Assembly: GCA_001942185.1 (NCBI GenBank)
Contig: MKJV01000122.1
Coordinates: 1 to 45,870, forward strand
Direction: 5' to 3'
Origin: Pseudonocardia sp. CNS-004
GTDB lineage: Bacteria > Actinomycetota > Actinomycetes > Mycobacteriales > Pseudonocardiaceae
Length of the DNA: 45,870 nucleotides
Shown: positions 37,071-45,870 of the stretch, piece after piece
How the letters are laid out: every line of letters begins with the position of its first letter
Position numbering within the stretch: position 1 is the stretch's first letter
Translations under genes and position numbers: made by a program
The notes under the pieces: model-generated
The model's input: only the letters and a program-made list of their open reading frames with translations
The model's database searches: none
What the model was told of the DNA's origin: nothing

Positions 37071-38815
37071 GTGGGGCACATCGAGGCCATGGCCGTCGCG
37101 CACCGGCTGCCGACGGGCGCACGCTCTTCTCCGACGTGTCCTTCCGCGTCGGGGAGGGCGCGAAGGTCGCGCTCGTCGGGCCCAACGGAGCGGGCAAGAC
37201 CACGCTGCTGCGGATGGTCGCCGGTGACGTGGCGCCTGCGGCCGGGAGCATCGCGCGCAGCGGCGGGATCGGCGTCATGCGCCAGTTCATCGGCTCGATC
37301 ACCGACGACACCCGGCTCGCCGACCTCGCACTGTCGCTCGCCGCGCCCGCCGTCCGGGCGGCCGGGGAACGGCTGCGCGCCGCCGAGCTCGCCCTCGACG
37401 AGCACGAGCGCTCCCAGCTGCGGTACGCCGACGCGCTCGCCGCGTGGGGAGAGGCGGGTGGGTACGGGGCCGAGGTCGAGTTCGACACCGCCGCCGTCGC
37501 GGCGCTGGGCCTGCACTGGCACGAGGTGCGCGACCGGCGCGTCGCCACGCTGTCGGGCGGCGAGCAGAAGCGGTTCGCGCTCGAACTGCTGCTGCGCGGC
37601 TCCGACGACGTCCTGCTGCTCGACGAGCCGGACAACTACCTCGACGTGCCCGGCAAGCGCTGGTTGGAGGAGCGGCTCGCGGAGTCGGCCAAGAGCGTGC
37701 TGTACGTCAGCCACGACCGCGAGCTGCTGGCCCGCACCGCAGGCCGGGTGGTCACGGTGGAGGCGGGCTCGGTGTGGGTGCACCCGGCCGGGTTCGCGTC
37801 GTGGCACGGGGCGCGCGTGGCCCGGCACGACCGGCTCGACGAGCAGCGCCGCCGCTGGGACGAGGAGCGCGCCAAGCTCGAACGCCTCGTCGTGCACTAC
37901 CGCGAGAAGGCGTCCCACAACGACGGCATGGCCTCCCGGCTGCAGGCCGCGCGCACCCGGCTCGCCCGGTTCCTGGAGGCCGGCCCGCCGCCGGAGAAGC
38001 CGCGTGACCAGAACGTGCGGATGCACCTGGGCGGTGCCCGCACGGGCAAGCGCGCCGTGGTGTGCGAGCAACTGGAGCTCGACGGGCTGACCTACCCGTT
38101 CGACCTCGAGATCTGGTTCGGCGACCGCGTGGCGGTGCTGGGCGGCAACGGCACGGGCAAGTCGCACTTCCTGCGGCTGCTGGCCCGCGGCGGCACCGAT
38201 CCCGGGCCCGGCACCGTTCCCGCGGGCGGCCTCGCACTCGCACCCGTGGCCCACGGCGGCACCGCCCGCCTGGGCGCGCGGGTGCGTCCGGGTCACTTCT
38301 CCCAGACCCACGACCGGCCCGACCTCGCCGGTCGGACACCGCTCGACGTGCTCGTGGGCGGCGACGCCGACCGCCCCGGCACGACCCGGGGCAGCGCGAT
38401 GAAGGCGCTCGCCCGCTACGAGCTCGCCGCCCAGGCCGAGCAGCGGTTCGAGACGCTCTCGGGTGGCCAGCAGGCGCGCGTGCTCGTGCTGCTCCTGGAG
38501 CTGTCCGGCGCCACGTTGCTGCTGCTCGACGAGCCCACCGACAACCTGGACCTCGCGTCCGCCGAGGCCCTCGAACAGGCGCTCGACGCCTTCGAGGGCA
38601 CGGTCCTCGCCGTCACCCACGACCGCTGGTTCACCCGCGGGTTCGACCGCTTCCTGCTGTTCGCGGGGGACGGCGAGGTCCGGGAGACCCCGGAGCCGGT
38701 GTGGGAGCCGCCGGCGGCGCTCCCCGGTCAGGGCTGTGCCCGGACCGCGCGGGCCGCGAGCCACGCAGGCACCACCCCGATCGCCACGACGACCGCGAAC
38801 CCGAACAGCAGGTAG
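37071..38815 (+). CDS. ABC-F family ATPase (ribosome-associated type), one frame break
   Basis: About 581 aa with two nucleotide-binding domains and no membrane segment, the ABC-F layout; members act on ribosomes in translation or antibiotic protection. First domain: VALVGPNGAGKTTLLRMVAG, LSGGEQKRFALELLL, LLLDEPDNYLD. The charged linker (RLDEQRRRWDEERAKLERLV) is followed by the second domain: VAVLGGNGTGKSHFLRLLA, LSGGQQARVLVLLL, LLLLDEPTDNLD. The GTG at 37071 begins GHIEAMAVAHRLP; the frame changes near 37115 into DGRTLFSDVSFRVGEGAK. The reading runs to 38815, overlapping the convergent MFS gene by 88 bp; the last 30 residues look non-native, so the true stop may have been lost by another missing base. 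Confidence 0.88.
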
Positions 38816-40128
38816 TGCGCGGAGGTGATCAGCGCGGGTGCGCCGAGGTTCACGAGCACGCCGGCGAACGCGGCGCTGAACGCGTTGGCGATGATGAAGA
38901 CGGTGTTGATCCCGGCCGCCGCCTTCGCGCCCTCCTCCGCGCCGTCCGTGCTGCCCATCGCGGCCACCGTGAGGTGCGGGAACGCGAGCCCGATCCCCGC
39001 GCCGGCGGCGAACAGGGCGACCGTCCAGGCCACCAGCGCACCGGTGCCGGGCAGCTCCTGCTGCAACGCGCCGTAGCCGGTGAGCCCCGCCGCGAGCAGC
39101 AGTGGTCCGGCGACGATGAGTGCGCGGACCGTGTGGGGCCGGGTGGCGCTCGCGGTGATCATCTGTGTCACCGACCACCCGAGCGAGAGCGCGGCGCCGA
39201 AGAACCCCGCGAGCAGCGGGCTCATGCCGCCGAGCTCCTGCCCGAACAGCGGGATGAACGCCTCGGTGCCGACCCCGAACGCCAGCACCCCGACCGACAG
39301 GTACACCCAGCGCAGCCGCGAGCGGCCGTGGTAGGTGATCTCGGGCAGCACCCGCGCCCGGGCGGAACGCTCGTGGCGCAGGAACCAGACGCCGAGCCCG
39401 ACCCCGGCGGCGAGCGCGATCGCCGTGCCGGCACCGGTGGGCACCACGCTCGCCAGCGCGACCGCCGCCACCGCGGCCGTGAGCAGCGCCAGCGAACCGG
39501 CCGGGACGGGCTCTTCGACCCGTGACCGGCCGGTGGCCGGGATCGCCCTGCGCACGAGCAGCACCAGCAGCCCCGACAGCACGGCGAGCAGGACGAACGC
39601 CGCCCGCCACGAGTCGAGCTGCGCGAACAGCCCGCCGACGGCCGGGCCCGCGATGTTCCCCACTCCCCACATCGCGGACACGAGCGCCGCGGCGCGCGCC
39701 CACAGGCGCTCCGGCAGCGCGCGCTGGATCATGGCGTAGCCGAGGCCGGCGAGCAGCCCACCGCCCAGCCCCTGCACGGCCCGTCCGAGCAGGAGCCCGG
39801 CCATCACCGGGCTGGCGGCGCTGATCAGCGAGCCCGCGGCGAACAGCCCGAAGGCGATGACGTAGGCGGCCACCGCGCCCCGCGCGGTGAGCGCCCGGCT
39901 GACGAGCATCGACGTGATGACCGACGCGACGAGGAACGTCGTCATCGTCCAGGAGTAGAATTCCGCGCCGCCGATGTCGGCCACGATCGTCGGCAGCAGG
40001 CTGGTGGTCAGGTAGACGTTGCTGGCCTCGAGGAGGACGCCACCCGCCAGCACGGTGGCCACGGGCGCGTAGCGCACGCCGAGCAGCTCACGCCAGGTGC
40101 CCGCGGCCCCGGCCGATGTCGTGTTCAC
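38728..40128 (-). CDS. MFS transporter
   Basis: 466 aa major facilitator protein with about 12-14 hydrophobic segments; intact. It opens VATVLAGGVLLEASNVYLTT followed by SLLPTIVADIGGAEFYSW, as in drug-proton antiporter-like MFS proteins. The loop after the second segment (SRALTARGAVAAY) and LLLGRAVQGLGGGLLAGLGY, a motif-C-like stretch, support the export class. A central cytoplasmic loop includes RRAIPATGRSRVEEPVPAGS. Convergent and overlapping with the ABC-F reading frame. With an ABC-F protein next door, a resistance role is plausible but unproven. Confidence 0.9.
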   Translation of the reverse strand: MNTTSAGAAGTWRELLGVRYAPVATVLAGGVLLEASNVYLTTSLLPTIVADIGGAEFYSWTMTTFLVASVITSMLVSRALTARGAVAAYVIAFGLFAAGSLISAASPVMAGLLLGRAVQGLGGGLLAGLGYAMIQRALPERLWARAAALVSAMWGVGNIAGPAVGGLFAQLDSWRAAFVLLAVLSGLLVLLVRRAIPATGRSRVEEPVPAGSLALLTAAVAAVALASVVPTGAGTAIALAAGVGLGVWFLRHERSARARVLPEITYHGRSRLRWVYLSVGVLAFGVGTEAFIPLFGQELGGMSPLLAGFFGAALSLGWSVTQMITASATRPHTVRALIVAGPLLLAAGLTGYGALQQELPGTGALVAWTVALFAAGAGIGLAFPHLTVAAMGSTDGAEEGAKAAAGINTVFIIANAFSAAFAGVLVNLGAPALITSAHYLLFGFAVVVAIGVVPAWLAARAVRAQP

Positions 40129-40166
40129 GGGTCGAGGCTAGGAGCTGAACCCCGCTTCAACTCAAG

Positions 40167-40319
40167 CTAGACGAGCTGCGTGAAGAACGTGATGACCGAC
40201 TCAGCGCCCTCGCGCAGGAGCGACCCGATGTCCTGAACGGTGTCGGCTGCGCTGTCCGGGCTCACGAAGACCCAGAAGACGAGCAGCGCGATCACGAGGA
40301 GTCCGACGATTCTCTTCAC
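40167..40319 (-). CDS. Tiny single-span membrane protein
   Basis: 50 aa from the GTG at 40319: KRIVGLLVIALLVFWVFVSP is one transmembrane helix, then DSAADTVQDIGSLLREGAES and VITFFTQLV. Similar short proteins with a start like MKRIIGLL and an ending like VITFFTSL are common in actinobacteria. An in-frame ATG at 40364 would add 15 residues, but the family pattern favours the internal GTG. Lies between the MFS and MATE genes on the same strand. Function unknown. Confidence 0.65.
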   Translation of the reverse strand: MKRIVGLLVIALLVFWVFVSPDSAADTVQDIGSLLREGAESVITFFTQLV

Positions 40320-40401
40320 GTGCACCCGATCCGTGGCCCGTAGGGATGACAGTTCGCGGTGCATTGTCTACCGCAGGTGACCCTTCGGGGCCTAGCGACA
40401 C

Positions 40402-41744
40402 TCAGGAGCGAACCGCGCCGACCACGATCCAGCGATCCCCGCGGGCCCGTGCACCCACGGCGACGAGGCGGATCAGCATCATCGCGGCCAGGCCCGACCA
40501 GATTCCGGCGAGCCCCCAGCCGAACGCCAGCGACGCCACGTCAGCGGGAGGAACCCGAGAACTGCCGCTGCGAGCGTCGACGTGCGGAGGAACGCCGCGT
40601 CGCCCGCGCCGAGCAGCACCCCGTCGAGGGCGAACACCACCCCGCCGATCGGCTGCATCGCCGTGAAGAACCACCACGCCACCGGCACCGCCGCGAGCAC
40701 GGCGGGGTCGGGCGTGAACACGGGCGGGAGCACGCCGGACAGCAGCGCGAACAGCACCCCGAAGCCGACACCGAGCACCAACCCGTACCCGGTGACCTGG
40801 CGGGCGAGCGCGCGGGCCCGCTGCGCACCCCGGTCCGGCGAGCCGAGCGCGGCCCCGACGAGCGCCTGGGCGGCGATCGCCACCGCGTCGAGCACGAGCG
40901 CCTGAAAGAACCACATCTGCAGCACGATCTGGTGCGCCGCGGCACTGGCCGCCCCGAACCGGGTGGCCACGGCGGCCGCGGACAGGAAGCACGCCTGGAA
41001 GGCGAGGCTGCGGGCGAGCAGGTCGCGCCCCAGTCCCAGCTGCGCGCGCAGCACCGTGGGCGACGGTCGCAGCGCCACCGCGTCCCGCCGAGCCGCCCGC
41101 ACCAGCGCGACCAGGAACAACGTGGCACCCACCGTCTGCCCGGTGACGTTGGCGAACGCCGAGCCGATCATGCCCAGCCCGGCCCACCCGCCCGCACCGT
41201 GCACCAGCACCGGGCAGAGCACCGCCGACAGCGCATTGCCTGCGAGCACGAAACGCAGCGGGCGGCGGGTGTCCTGCACACCGCGCATCCACCCGTTGCC
41301 GGCGAGCGTGACCAGCACCGGGGGCGCACCCCACAGCGCCACGCGCAGCCACGAGGTGGCGGCGTCGGCGATGGCGCCACCGTCACCCAGCGCCTCGGCG
41401 ACCGGCCGCGCGACCAGCTGGCCCACGCCCAGCACGAGCAGCCCGACGGCGAGCGCGAGCCAGGTGGCCTGCACCCCCTCCCCCACGGCAGCACCGTGCC
41501 GACCGGCGCCGTGCAGCCGCGCCGCACGCGACGTGGTGCCGTACGACAGGAAGTTCATCTGGCTCGTGACCTGGGCGAACACCACCCCGGCCACGGCGAG
41601 ACCGGCGAGCGACACCGCACCGAGCCGCCCCACCACCGCGGTGTCGACGAGCAGGTACAGCGGTTCCGCGGCGAGCACCGGCAGCGCGGGAGCGGCGAGC
41701 CGCAGCACCTCCCGCGCCGCGACGCGATCCGGCGCCGCGCTCAT
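40402..41744 (-). CDS. dinF: MATE-family efflux protein (DinF type), one frame break
   Basis: About 447 aa, twelve hydrophobic segments, cation-coupled multidrug exporter family. N-terminal LRLAAPALPVLAAEPLYLLV and DTAVVGRLGAVSLAGLAVAG are the classic MATE/DinF start; AAAHQIVLQMWFFQALVLDA and FALDGVLLGAGDAAFLR are further signatures. The frame changes near 40545, after VLGFLPL, continuing to ADVASLAFGWGLAGIWSGL. The ATG at 41744 overlaps the stop of the methyltransferase gene (ATGA). In mycobacteria a dinF gene also lies close to rbfA and infB, which supports the name. Confidence 0.9.
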
Positions 41745-42361
41745 CCTCCGGGGCGCGGGCGGCGGCACACGTAGACGAACGCGGGCGGCAGGTTGCGCCA
41801 GACCGTGGCGCTCACCAGCACCTCGTCGAACGTGCCGCGCAGACGGCGCCGGAACCGGCGCGCCGCCCCGAGCGTCATCCCGTGCAGGTAGGCGAACGTG
41901 GTGAACGCGCCGCGGTCACCGATCACCCGGCTGATCTCGGCGAGCAGCGCCGTCTGCGTGGCGTCGTCGAACAACGCCCACGGCAGCCCGCAGATCACGG
42001 CATCGACTTGCGCGATCCCCCGCTCGGCCAGCAGCTTGCCGAGGTCGGCCGCGTTGCCCTGCACGACCTCGAGGTCGGGATGGGTGCGGCCCAGGTACTC
42101 GACCATGGCGGGATCCAGCTCCACGGCGAGGTGCCTGGCGCCCGCCGGCAGCTTCGCAGCGATCACCTCGCTCACCGCGCCCGTGCCGGGGCCCAGCTCG
42201 ACGACCACCGGCTCCCCGGTGCGGGGCACCACCGACGCGAGCACCGCGCCGAGCCGCGGGGAGCTCGGTGCGACGGCGCCCATCGTCGCCGGACGGCGCA
42301 ACGCCGCCGCGAGGAACGCGCGGCGAGCGGACCGCGCGTCGGGGGCGGTGTCGGACGTCAT
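41741..42361 (-). CDS. Class I SAM-dependent methyltransferase (phospholipid N-methyltransferase/KsgA-like)
   Basis: 206 aa. The SAM-binding motif I is VVVELGPGTGAVSEVIAAKL, with ARHLAVELDPAMVEYLGRTH (acidic residue of strand 2) and VVQGNAADLGKLLAERG next; VDAVICGLPWALFDD corresponds to motif IV. The helical start RRAFLAAALRRPATMGAVAP is typical of the group that includes bacterial phosphatidylethanolamine methyltransferases. The ATG at 42361 follows GGAGGA; upstream in-frame sequence is intergenic hairpin. Coupled to the MATE gene by a 4-nt overlap. The substrate is a guess: lipid or small molecule. Confidence 0.82.
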   Translation of the reverse strand: MTSDTAPDARSARRAFLAAALRRPATMGAVAPSSPRLGAVLASVVPRTGEPVVVELGPGTGAVSEVIAAKLPAGARHLAVELDPAMVEYLGRTHPDLEVVQGNAADLGKLLAERGIAQVDAVICGLPWALFDDATQTALLAEISRVIGDRGAFTTFAYLHGMTLGAARRFRRRLRGTFDEVLVSATVWRNLPPAFVYVCRRPRPGG

Positions 42362-42404
42362 GCGAGGGGTTCCTCCGATCGATTCACTCCGCACACCGTA
42401 TCCC

Positions 42405-42462
42405 GGCCTGGGAGCGGCGCCTGCCGCTCCCAGGCCGCGTTCAGGAGCGGCGGAGCCGCTCC
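42405..42462. terminator. Two hairpins between rbfA and the methyltransferase gene
   Basis: Perfect 14-bp arms GGCCTGGGAGCGGC (42405-42418) and complement (42423-42436), then 8-bp arms GGAGCGGC/GCCGCTCC (42444-42462). In the rest of the gap, ACCGGCACCGCT occurs twice about 80 bp apart, perhaps part of a longer repeat. Confidence 0.6.
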
Positions 42463-42595
42463 GTGGGAGCACGCCACCGGCACCGCTGCGGGTTCTCAGG
42501 TTGGGCGTTCATGAGGAGGCGATCCCGGAGCGAGAAGGCGTCTGAGGTTCCGCTACCGGCACCGCTACGCAAACCAGCCACCTCACGAACACTCT

Positions 42596-43042
42596 CTAGT
42601 CCTCCTCGCGTTCACGCGGCACGCGGTACGGGTCGGCGTCGCCCGCAGGCCTCGCCGACGCCGCGAGCCGCGCCACCTCGGCGTCGGACTCCCGGGTGCG
42701 GGCGAGCAGCTCCTCCATGCGGCGGGCCTCGTCCGGCACCTGGTCGGGCACGAACGCCAGCGAGGGGGTGTGCCGGATCCCGGTGCCGGCACCTACCAGG
42801 GAGCGCAACACCCCGGTGGCGCTGGCCAGCGCGGCGGCAGCGCCCGCGGTGTCCGGATCGGCGTCAACCGTCTCACCGAGCACCGTGTAGTACACGGTTG
42901 CCTCGCGCAGGTCGCCGGTGACGCGGGTGTCGGTGATCGTCACCATCTTCAGCCGCGGGTCCTTGACCTCGTGCTCGAGAGCGGCCGCGACGATCTGCGT
43001 GATCCGCTTGGACAGCCGCCGCGCGCGGGCCTGATCCACCAC
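42596..43042 (-). CDS. rbfA: Ribosome-binding factor A
   Basis: 148 aa, cold-associated 30S maturation factor with a KH-like fold. It opens MVDQARARRLSKRITQIVAA and continues ALEHEVKDPRLKMVTITDTR, VTGDLREATVYYTVLG and SLVGAGTGIRHTPSLAFVPD, the standard RbfA blocks, with a charged C-terminal tail. Starts with GTG at 43042, 24 bp after the DUF503 stop; intact. Downstream of infB as in nearly all actinobacteria. Confidence 0.97.
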   Translation of the reverse strand: MVDQARARRLSKRITQIVAAALEHEVKDPRLKMVTITDTRVTGDLREATVYYTVLGETVDADPDTAGAAAALASATGVLRSLVGAGTGIRHTPSLAFVPDQVPDEARRMEELLARTRESDAEVARLAASARPAGDADPYRVPREREED

Positions 43043-43066
43043 AACTACAGCCCTCCCAGGATCGTG

Positions 43067-43360
43067 CTAGTCCTCAGGGCCCAGCAACCGGTGCCGGGCC
43101 GAGAGCAGCTCGAGCTCGGGGCGGGCGGCGACGAGCCGCTCGCACCGGTCGAGTACCTCAGTGACGTGTCCGGAGTCGGCCGCGACACAGGCGACGCCGA
43201 GCAGCGCACGCCGGTGCAGGTCGAGGTGCCCCGCCTCGGAGACGGCCACCTCGAACCTGCGGCGCAGCTCGGCCACCACGGGCCGGACCACCGACCTCTT
43301 CTGCTTGAGCGAGTGGACGTCCCCGAGGAGGACGTCCAGCTCCAGAGCTCCGACGAACAT
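43067..43360 (-). CDS. DUF503 (YlxP-like) protein
   Basis: 97 aa, intact. It opens MFVGALELDVLLGDVHSLKQ followed by KRSVVRPVVAELRRRFEVAV, the DUF503 signature, and HRRALLGVACVAADSGHVTE. YlxP-type genes sit between infB and rbfA in many Gram-positive bacteria, exactly as here; a role in ribosome assembly or translation is suspected from this linkage. Confidence 0.93.
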   Translation of the reverse strand: MFVGALELDVLLGDVHSLKQKRSVVRPVVAELRRRFEVAVSEAGHLDLHRRALLGVACVAADSGHVTEVLDRCERLVAARPELELLSARHRLLGPED

Positions 43361-43373
43361 GATTCTCCGACGC

Positions 43374-43405
43374 GGCGGGGGCCGGACGCGTGTCCGGCCC
43401 CCGCC
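43374..43405. terminator. Hairpin immediately after infB
   Basis: 14-bp perfect arms (43374-43387, core GGGGGCCGGAC, and 43392-43405) around the loop GCGT, 6 nt beyond the infB stop. Likely reduces read-through from infB into DUF503-rbfA. Confidence 0.7.
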
Positions 43406-43411
43406 CCTACG

Positions 43412-45870
43412 TCAGCTCCTCGGCTTCTCGCGCATCTCGAAGGTCTCGACGACGTCGCCGACCTTGATGTCGCTGTAGTTGCCGAGCGTGAAACCGCACT
43501 CGAAGCCCTCGCGGACCTCGACCACGTCGTCCTTGAACCGCCGCAGCGAGCTGATCGGCAGGTTCTCGGCGATCACGACGTTGTCGCGCAGCAGGCGGCC
43601 ACGCGCGTTGCGGCGGATCTCGCCGGCCATCACCAGCGAACCGGCGATCGTGCCGAACCGGGAGGACTTGAAGACCTCGCGGACCTCGGCGCGGCCCAGC
43701 TCGACCTCCTCGTACTCCGGCTTGAGCATGCCCTTGAGCGCCTGCTCGATCTCCTCGATGGCCTGGTAGATCACGGTGTAGTACCGGATCTCCACGCCCT
43801 CGCGGTTGGCGAGCTCGGTGGCCTTGCCCTCGGCGCGGACGTTGAAGCCCAGCACGATGACGTTGTCGGCGATGGCGAGGTTGATGTCGCCCTCGGTGAT
43901 ACCACCGACGCCGCGGTGGATGACCCGCAGCTCGACGTCGTCGCCCACCTCGATCTTCATGAGCGCGTCCTCGAGTGCCTCGACGGTACCCGAGTTGTCG
44001 CCCTTGATGATCAGGTTGAGGGTGTTGGTCTCCTTCAGCGCGGCGTCCAGGTCCTCCAGGCTCACGCGCTTGCGACGGCTCGCCAGCTCGGCGTTGCGCT
44101 CGCGGGCGCGGCGCCGATCGGCGATCTGGCGGGCCACCCGGTCCTCGTCGACGACGAGGAACGTGTCGCCCGCGCCGGGCACCGAGGTGAACCCGATGAC
44201 CTGCACCGGACGCGAGGGGTAGGCCTCTGTGACGTCCTCGCCGTGCTCGTCGAGCATGCGCCGGACGCGCCCGGAGGCGTCGCCGGCGACGACCGAGTCG
44301 CCGACCCGCAGCGTGCCGCGCTGCACCAGCACCGTGGCCACCGGACCGCGACCGCGGTCCAGGTGGGCCTCGATCGCGACGCCTGGGCCTCCATGCTCGG
44401 GTTGGCCCGCAGGTCGAGAGCGGCGTCCGCGGTGAGCAGGATCGCCTCGAGCAGCTGCTCGATGTTGATGTTCTCGCGCGCCGAGATGTCGACGAACAAC
44501 GTCTCGCCGCCGTACTCCTCGGCGACCAGCCCGTACTCGGTGAGCTGCTGGCGGATCTTGGCGGGGTTGGCCCCCTCCTTGTCGATCTTGTTGACCGCGA
44601 CCACGATCGGCACGTCGGCCGCCTGGGCGTGGTTGATCGCCTCCACCGTCTGCGGCATCACACCGTCGTCGGCGGCGACCACGATCACCGCGATGTCCGT
44701 GGACTTCGCGCCACGGGCTCGCATGGCGGTGAACGCCTCGTGACCCGGGGTGTCGATGAAGGTGATCGGCCGCTCCTGGCCGTCCAGCTCGGAGACGACC
44801 TGGTAGGCACCGATGTGCTGGGTGATGCCGCCGGCCTCGCCCTCGGCGACGTTCGCCTTCCGGATGGTGTCCAGGAGGCGCGTCTTGCCGTGGTCGACGT
44901 GACCCATGATCGTGACGACCGGCGGCCGGAAGACCAGGTCCTCCTCACCGCCCGCATCCTCGCCGTAGGAGATGGAGAAGCTGTCGAGCAGCTCGCGGTC
45001 CTCCTCCTCCGGGCTGACGACCTGGACCTGGTAGTTCATCTCGCCGCCGAGCAGCTCGAGGATCTCGTCCGAGACCGACTGCGTGGACGTGACCATCTCG
45101 CCGAGGTGGAACAGCACCTGCACCAGCGCCGCCGGGTTGGCGCCGATCTTGTCGGCGAAGTCGGTGAGCGACGCGCCGCGCGGGAGCTTGATCGTCTCGC
45201 CCTGGCCCTTCGGCAGGCGGACGCCGCCGACCGAGGGGGCCGCCATCGAGTCGAACTCCTGGCGCTTCTGCCGCTTCGACTTGCGGCCCTTGCGGGCCGG
45301 GCCGCCGGGACGGCCGAACGCACCCGCGGCACCGCCGCGACCACGACCGCCGCCACCAGGACGACCGCCACCACCGGGACCGCCGCGGAAACCGCCGCCA
45401 CCCGCGGGAGCACCGCCACCGGGACCGCCACCACCGGGCCGGAAGCCGCCGCCACCAGGACGACCGCCACCACCGGGACGACCGCCCGGACCACCGGGAC
45501 GACCACCACCGGGACCACCACGGCCACCACCACCGCCGCCGGGACGACCGCCCGCCGGACGGGCCGGCATCATGCCCGGGTTGGGCCGCGGCGGCATGTT
45601 GCCGGGCGACGGACGCGGGCCACCACGGCCGGCGTCACCAGAACGCGGCGCCCCCTGCGGGCGCGGGCCACCGGGACGCGGACCACCCTGTCCCTGTCCC
45701 TGTCCCTGTCCCTGGCCTTGTCCCTGGCCACCCTGGCCGCCGCCCTGACCGCCACCGGGCGGGCCGGGACGCGGCGGCGCCGGGCGCGGCGGGGCGCCCG
45801 AGCCGACACCGAACGGGTTGTTGCCCACCCGCGGCTGGCGCGGGCCGGGACGCGGGGACGCCGGGCGCGG
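43412..45870 (-). CDS. infB: Translation initiation factor IF-2, 5' end outside window, one frame break
   Basis: GTPase that loads initiator fMet-tRNA on the 30S subunit. The visible part of about 819 aa has a Gly/Pro/Arg/Gln-rich linker (to about 45290), a KGRKSKRQKRQEFDSM hinge, an IF2-N domain (LPRGASLTDFADKIGANPAA), the GTPase with G1 GHVDHGKT, G3 DTPGHEAFTAMRARGA and G4 NKIDKEGA, then domains II-IV (AIADNVIVLGFNVRAEGKAT; the C-terminal ECGFTLGNYSDIKVGDVVET). The frame changes near 44382, between SMEAQ and GVAIEAHLD, where one G of GGG seems missing. The reading continues beyond 45870, so the N-terminus is not visible. A hairpin follows the stop. Confidence 0.97.
45686..45715 (-). repeat. 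Hexanucleotide repeat in the infB linker
   Basis: CCCTGT is repeated four times (45686-45709), followed by CCCTGG, encoding a (Gly-Gln) run on the minus strand. A slippage-prone site inside the disordered linker. Confidence 0.85.

Noticed and set aside
36746..39703. 985-residue minus-strand open frame across DUF5995, ABC-F and MFS genes
   Set aside because: Runs antisense to recognisable ABC-F domains and out of frame with the MFS protein; repetitive Arg/Gly/Ala composition marks it as a shadow.
42770..44743. 657-residue plus-strand open frame antisense to infB and rbfA
   Set aside because: Antisense shadow; both genes underneath are unmistakable.
1..45870. Calling the frame-broken genes pseudogenes
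   Set aside because: The breaks affect essential genes in the same way as accessory ones, are almost all one missing base, and leave both flanking parts with perfectly conserved motifs.

Overview
The window is very GC-rich, densely packed actinobacterial chromosome. The conserved minus-strand order infB - DUF503 - rbfA - dinF-type MATE - truB - ribF - rpsO - pnp - M16 peptidase - dapB - thyX - dapA - rnj is the block seen in Mycobacterium and relatives. Coding style and accessory content (whiJ-type XRE/DUF397 pair, SARP and LAL regulators, DrrAB-type exporter) suggest the Pseudonocardiales; that placement is inference. No rRNA, tRNA, IS element, phage or CRISPR array was recognised.

Layout. 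1-3619: 3'-truncated PLP decarboxylase, RNase J and dapA (all minus). 3620-13276: accessory stretch with a TIGR03085-type protein, an orphan Bug/TctC lipoprotein, a gene-poor kilobase, the XRE/DUF397 pair, a small CxxC gene, a DrrAB-type ABC exporter and a convergent SARP/NB-ARC regulator. 13277-15668: thyX, divergent from a ribbon-helix-helix gene and a DUF4097 beta-helix gene, with five TGACGYCA boxes between them. 15833-18629: YcaQ-like protein, EamA transporter, GNAT. 18713-27483: dapB, DUF456, M16 peptidase, pnp, rpsO, XRE, ribF, truB. 27565-40319: accessory region with a heterodimeric ABC exporter, two DUF5995 proteins, an ECF sigma factor, a LAL regulator, an ABC-F protein, an MFS transporter and a tiny membrane protein. 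40402-45870: dinF-type MATE, methyltransferase, rbfA, DUF503 and infB (5' end beyond the window).

Sequence quality decides how to read the genes. Eighteen genes, including infB, pnp, rnj and dapA, can be read full length only by changing frame, and nearly every change is what one missing G or C would cause. I treat these as sequencing or assembly errors, not pseudogenes, and give each gene as one feature spanning the break.

The most interesting structures are: (1) the TGACGYCA array between thyX and the RHH-DUF4097 pair; (2) an ABC exporter whose two ATPase domains have lost complementary motif sets, leaving exactly one complete ATP site; (3) a dispersed family of about 62-bp imperfect palindromes bounded by TGATC, clustered in three spacers; (4) a 171-bp giant inverted repeat in front of rpsO; (5) strong hairpins at most gene ends, one of them a 36-bp perfect palindrome at the start of the M16 peptidase gene.
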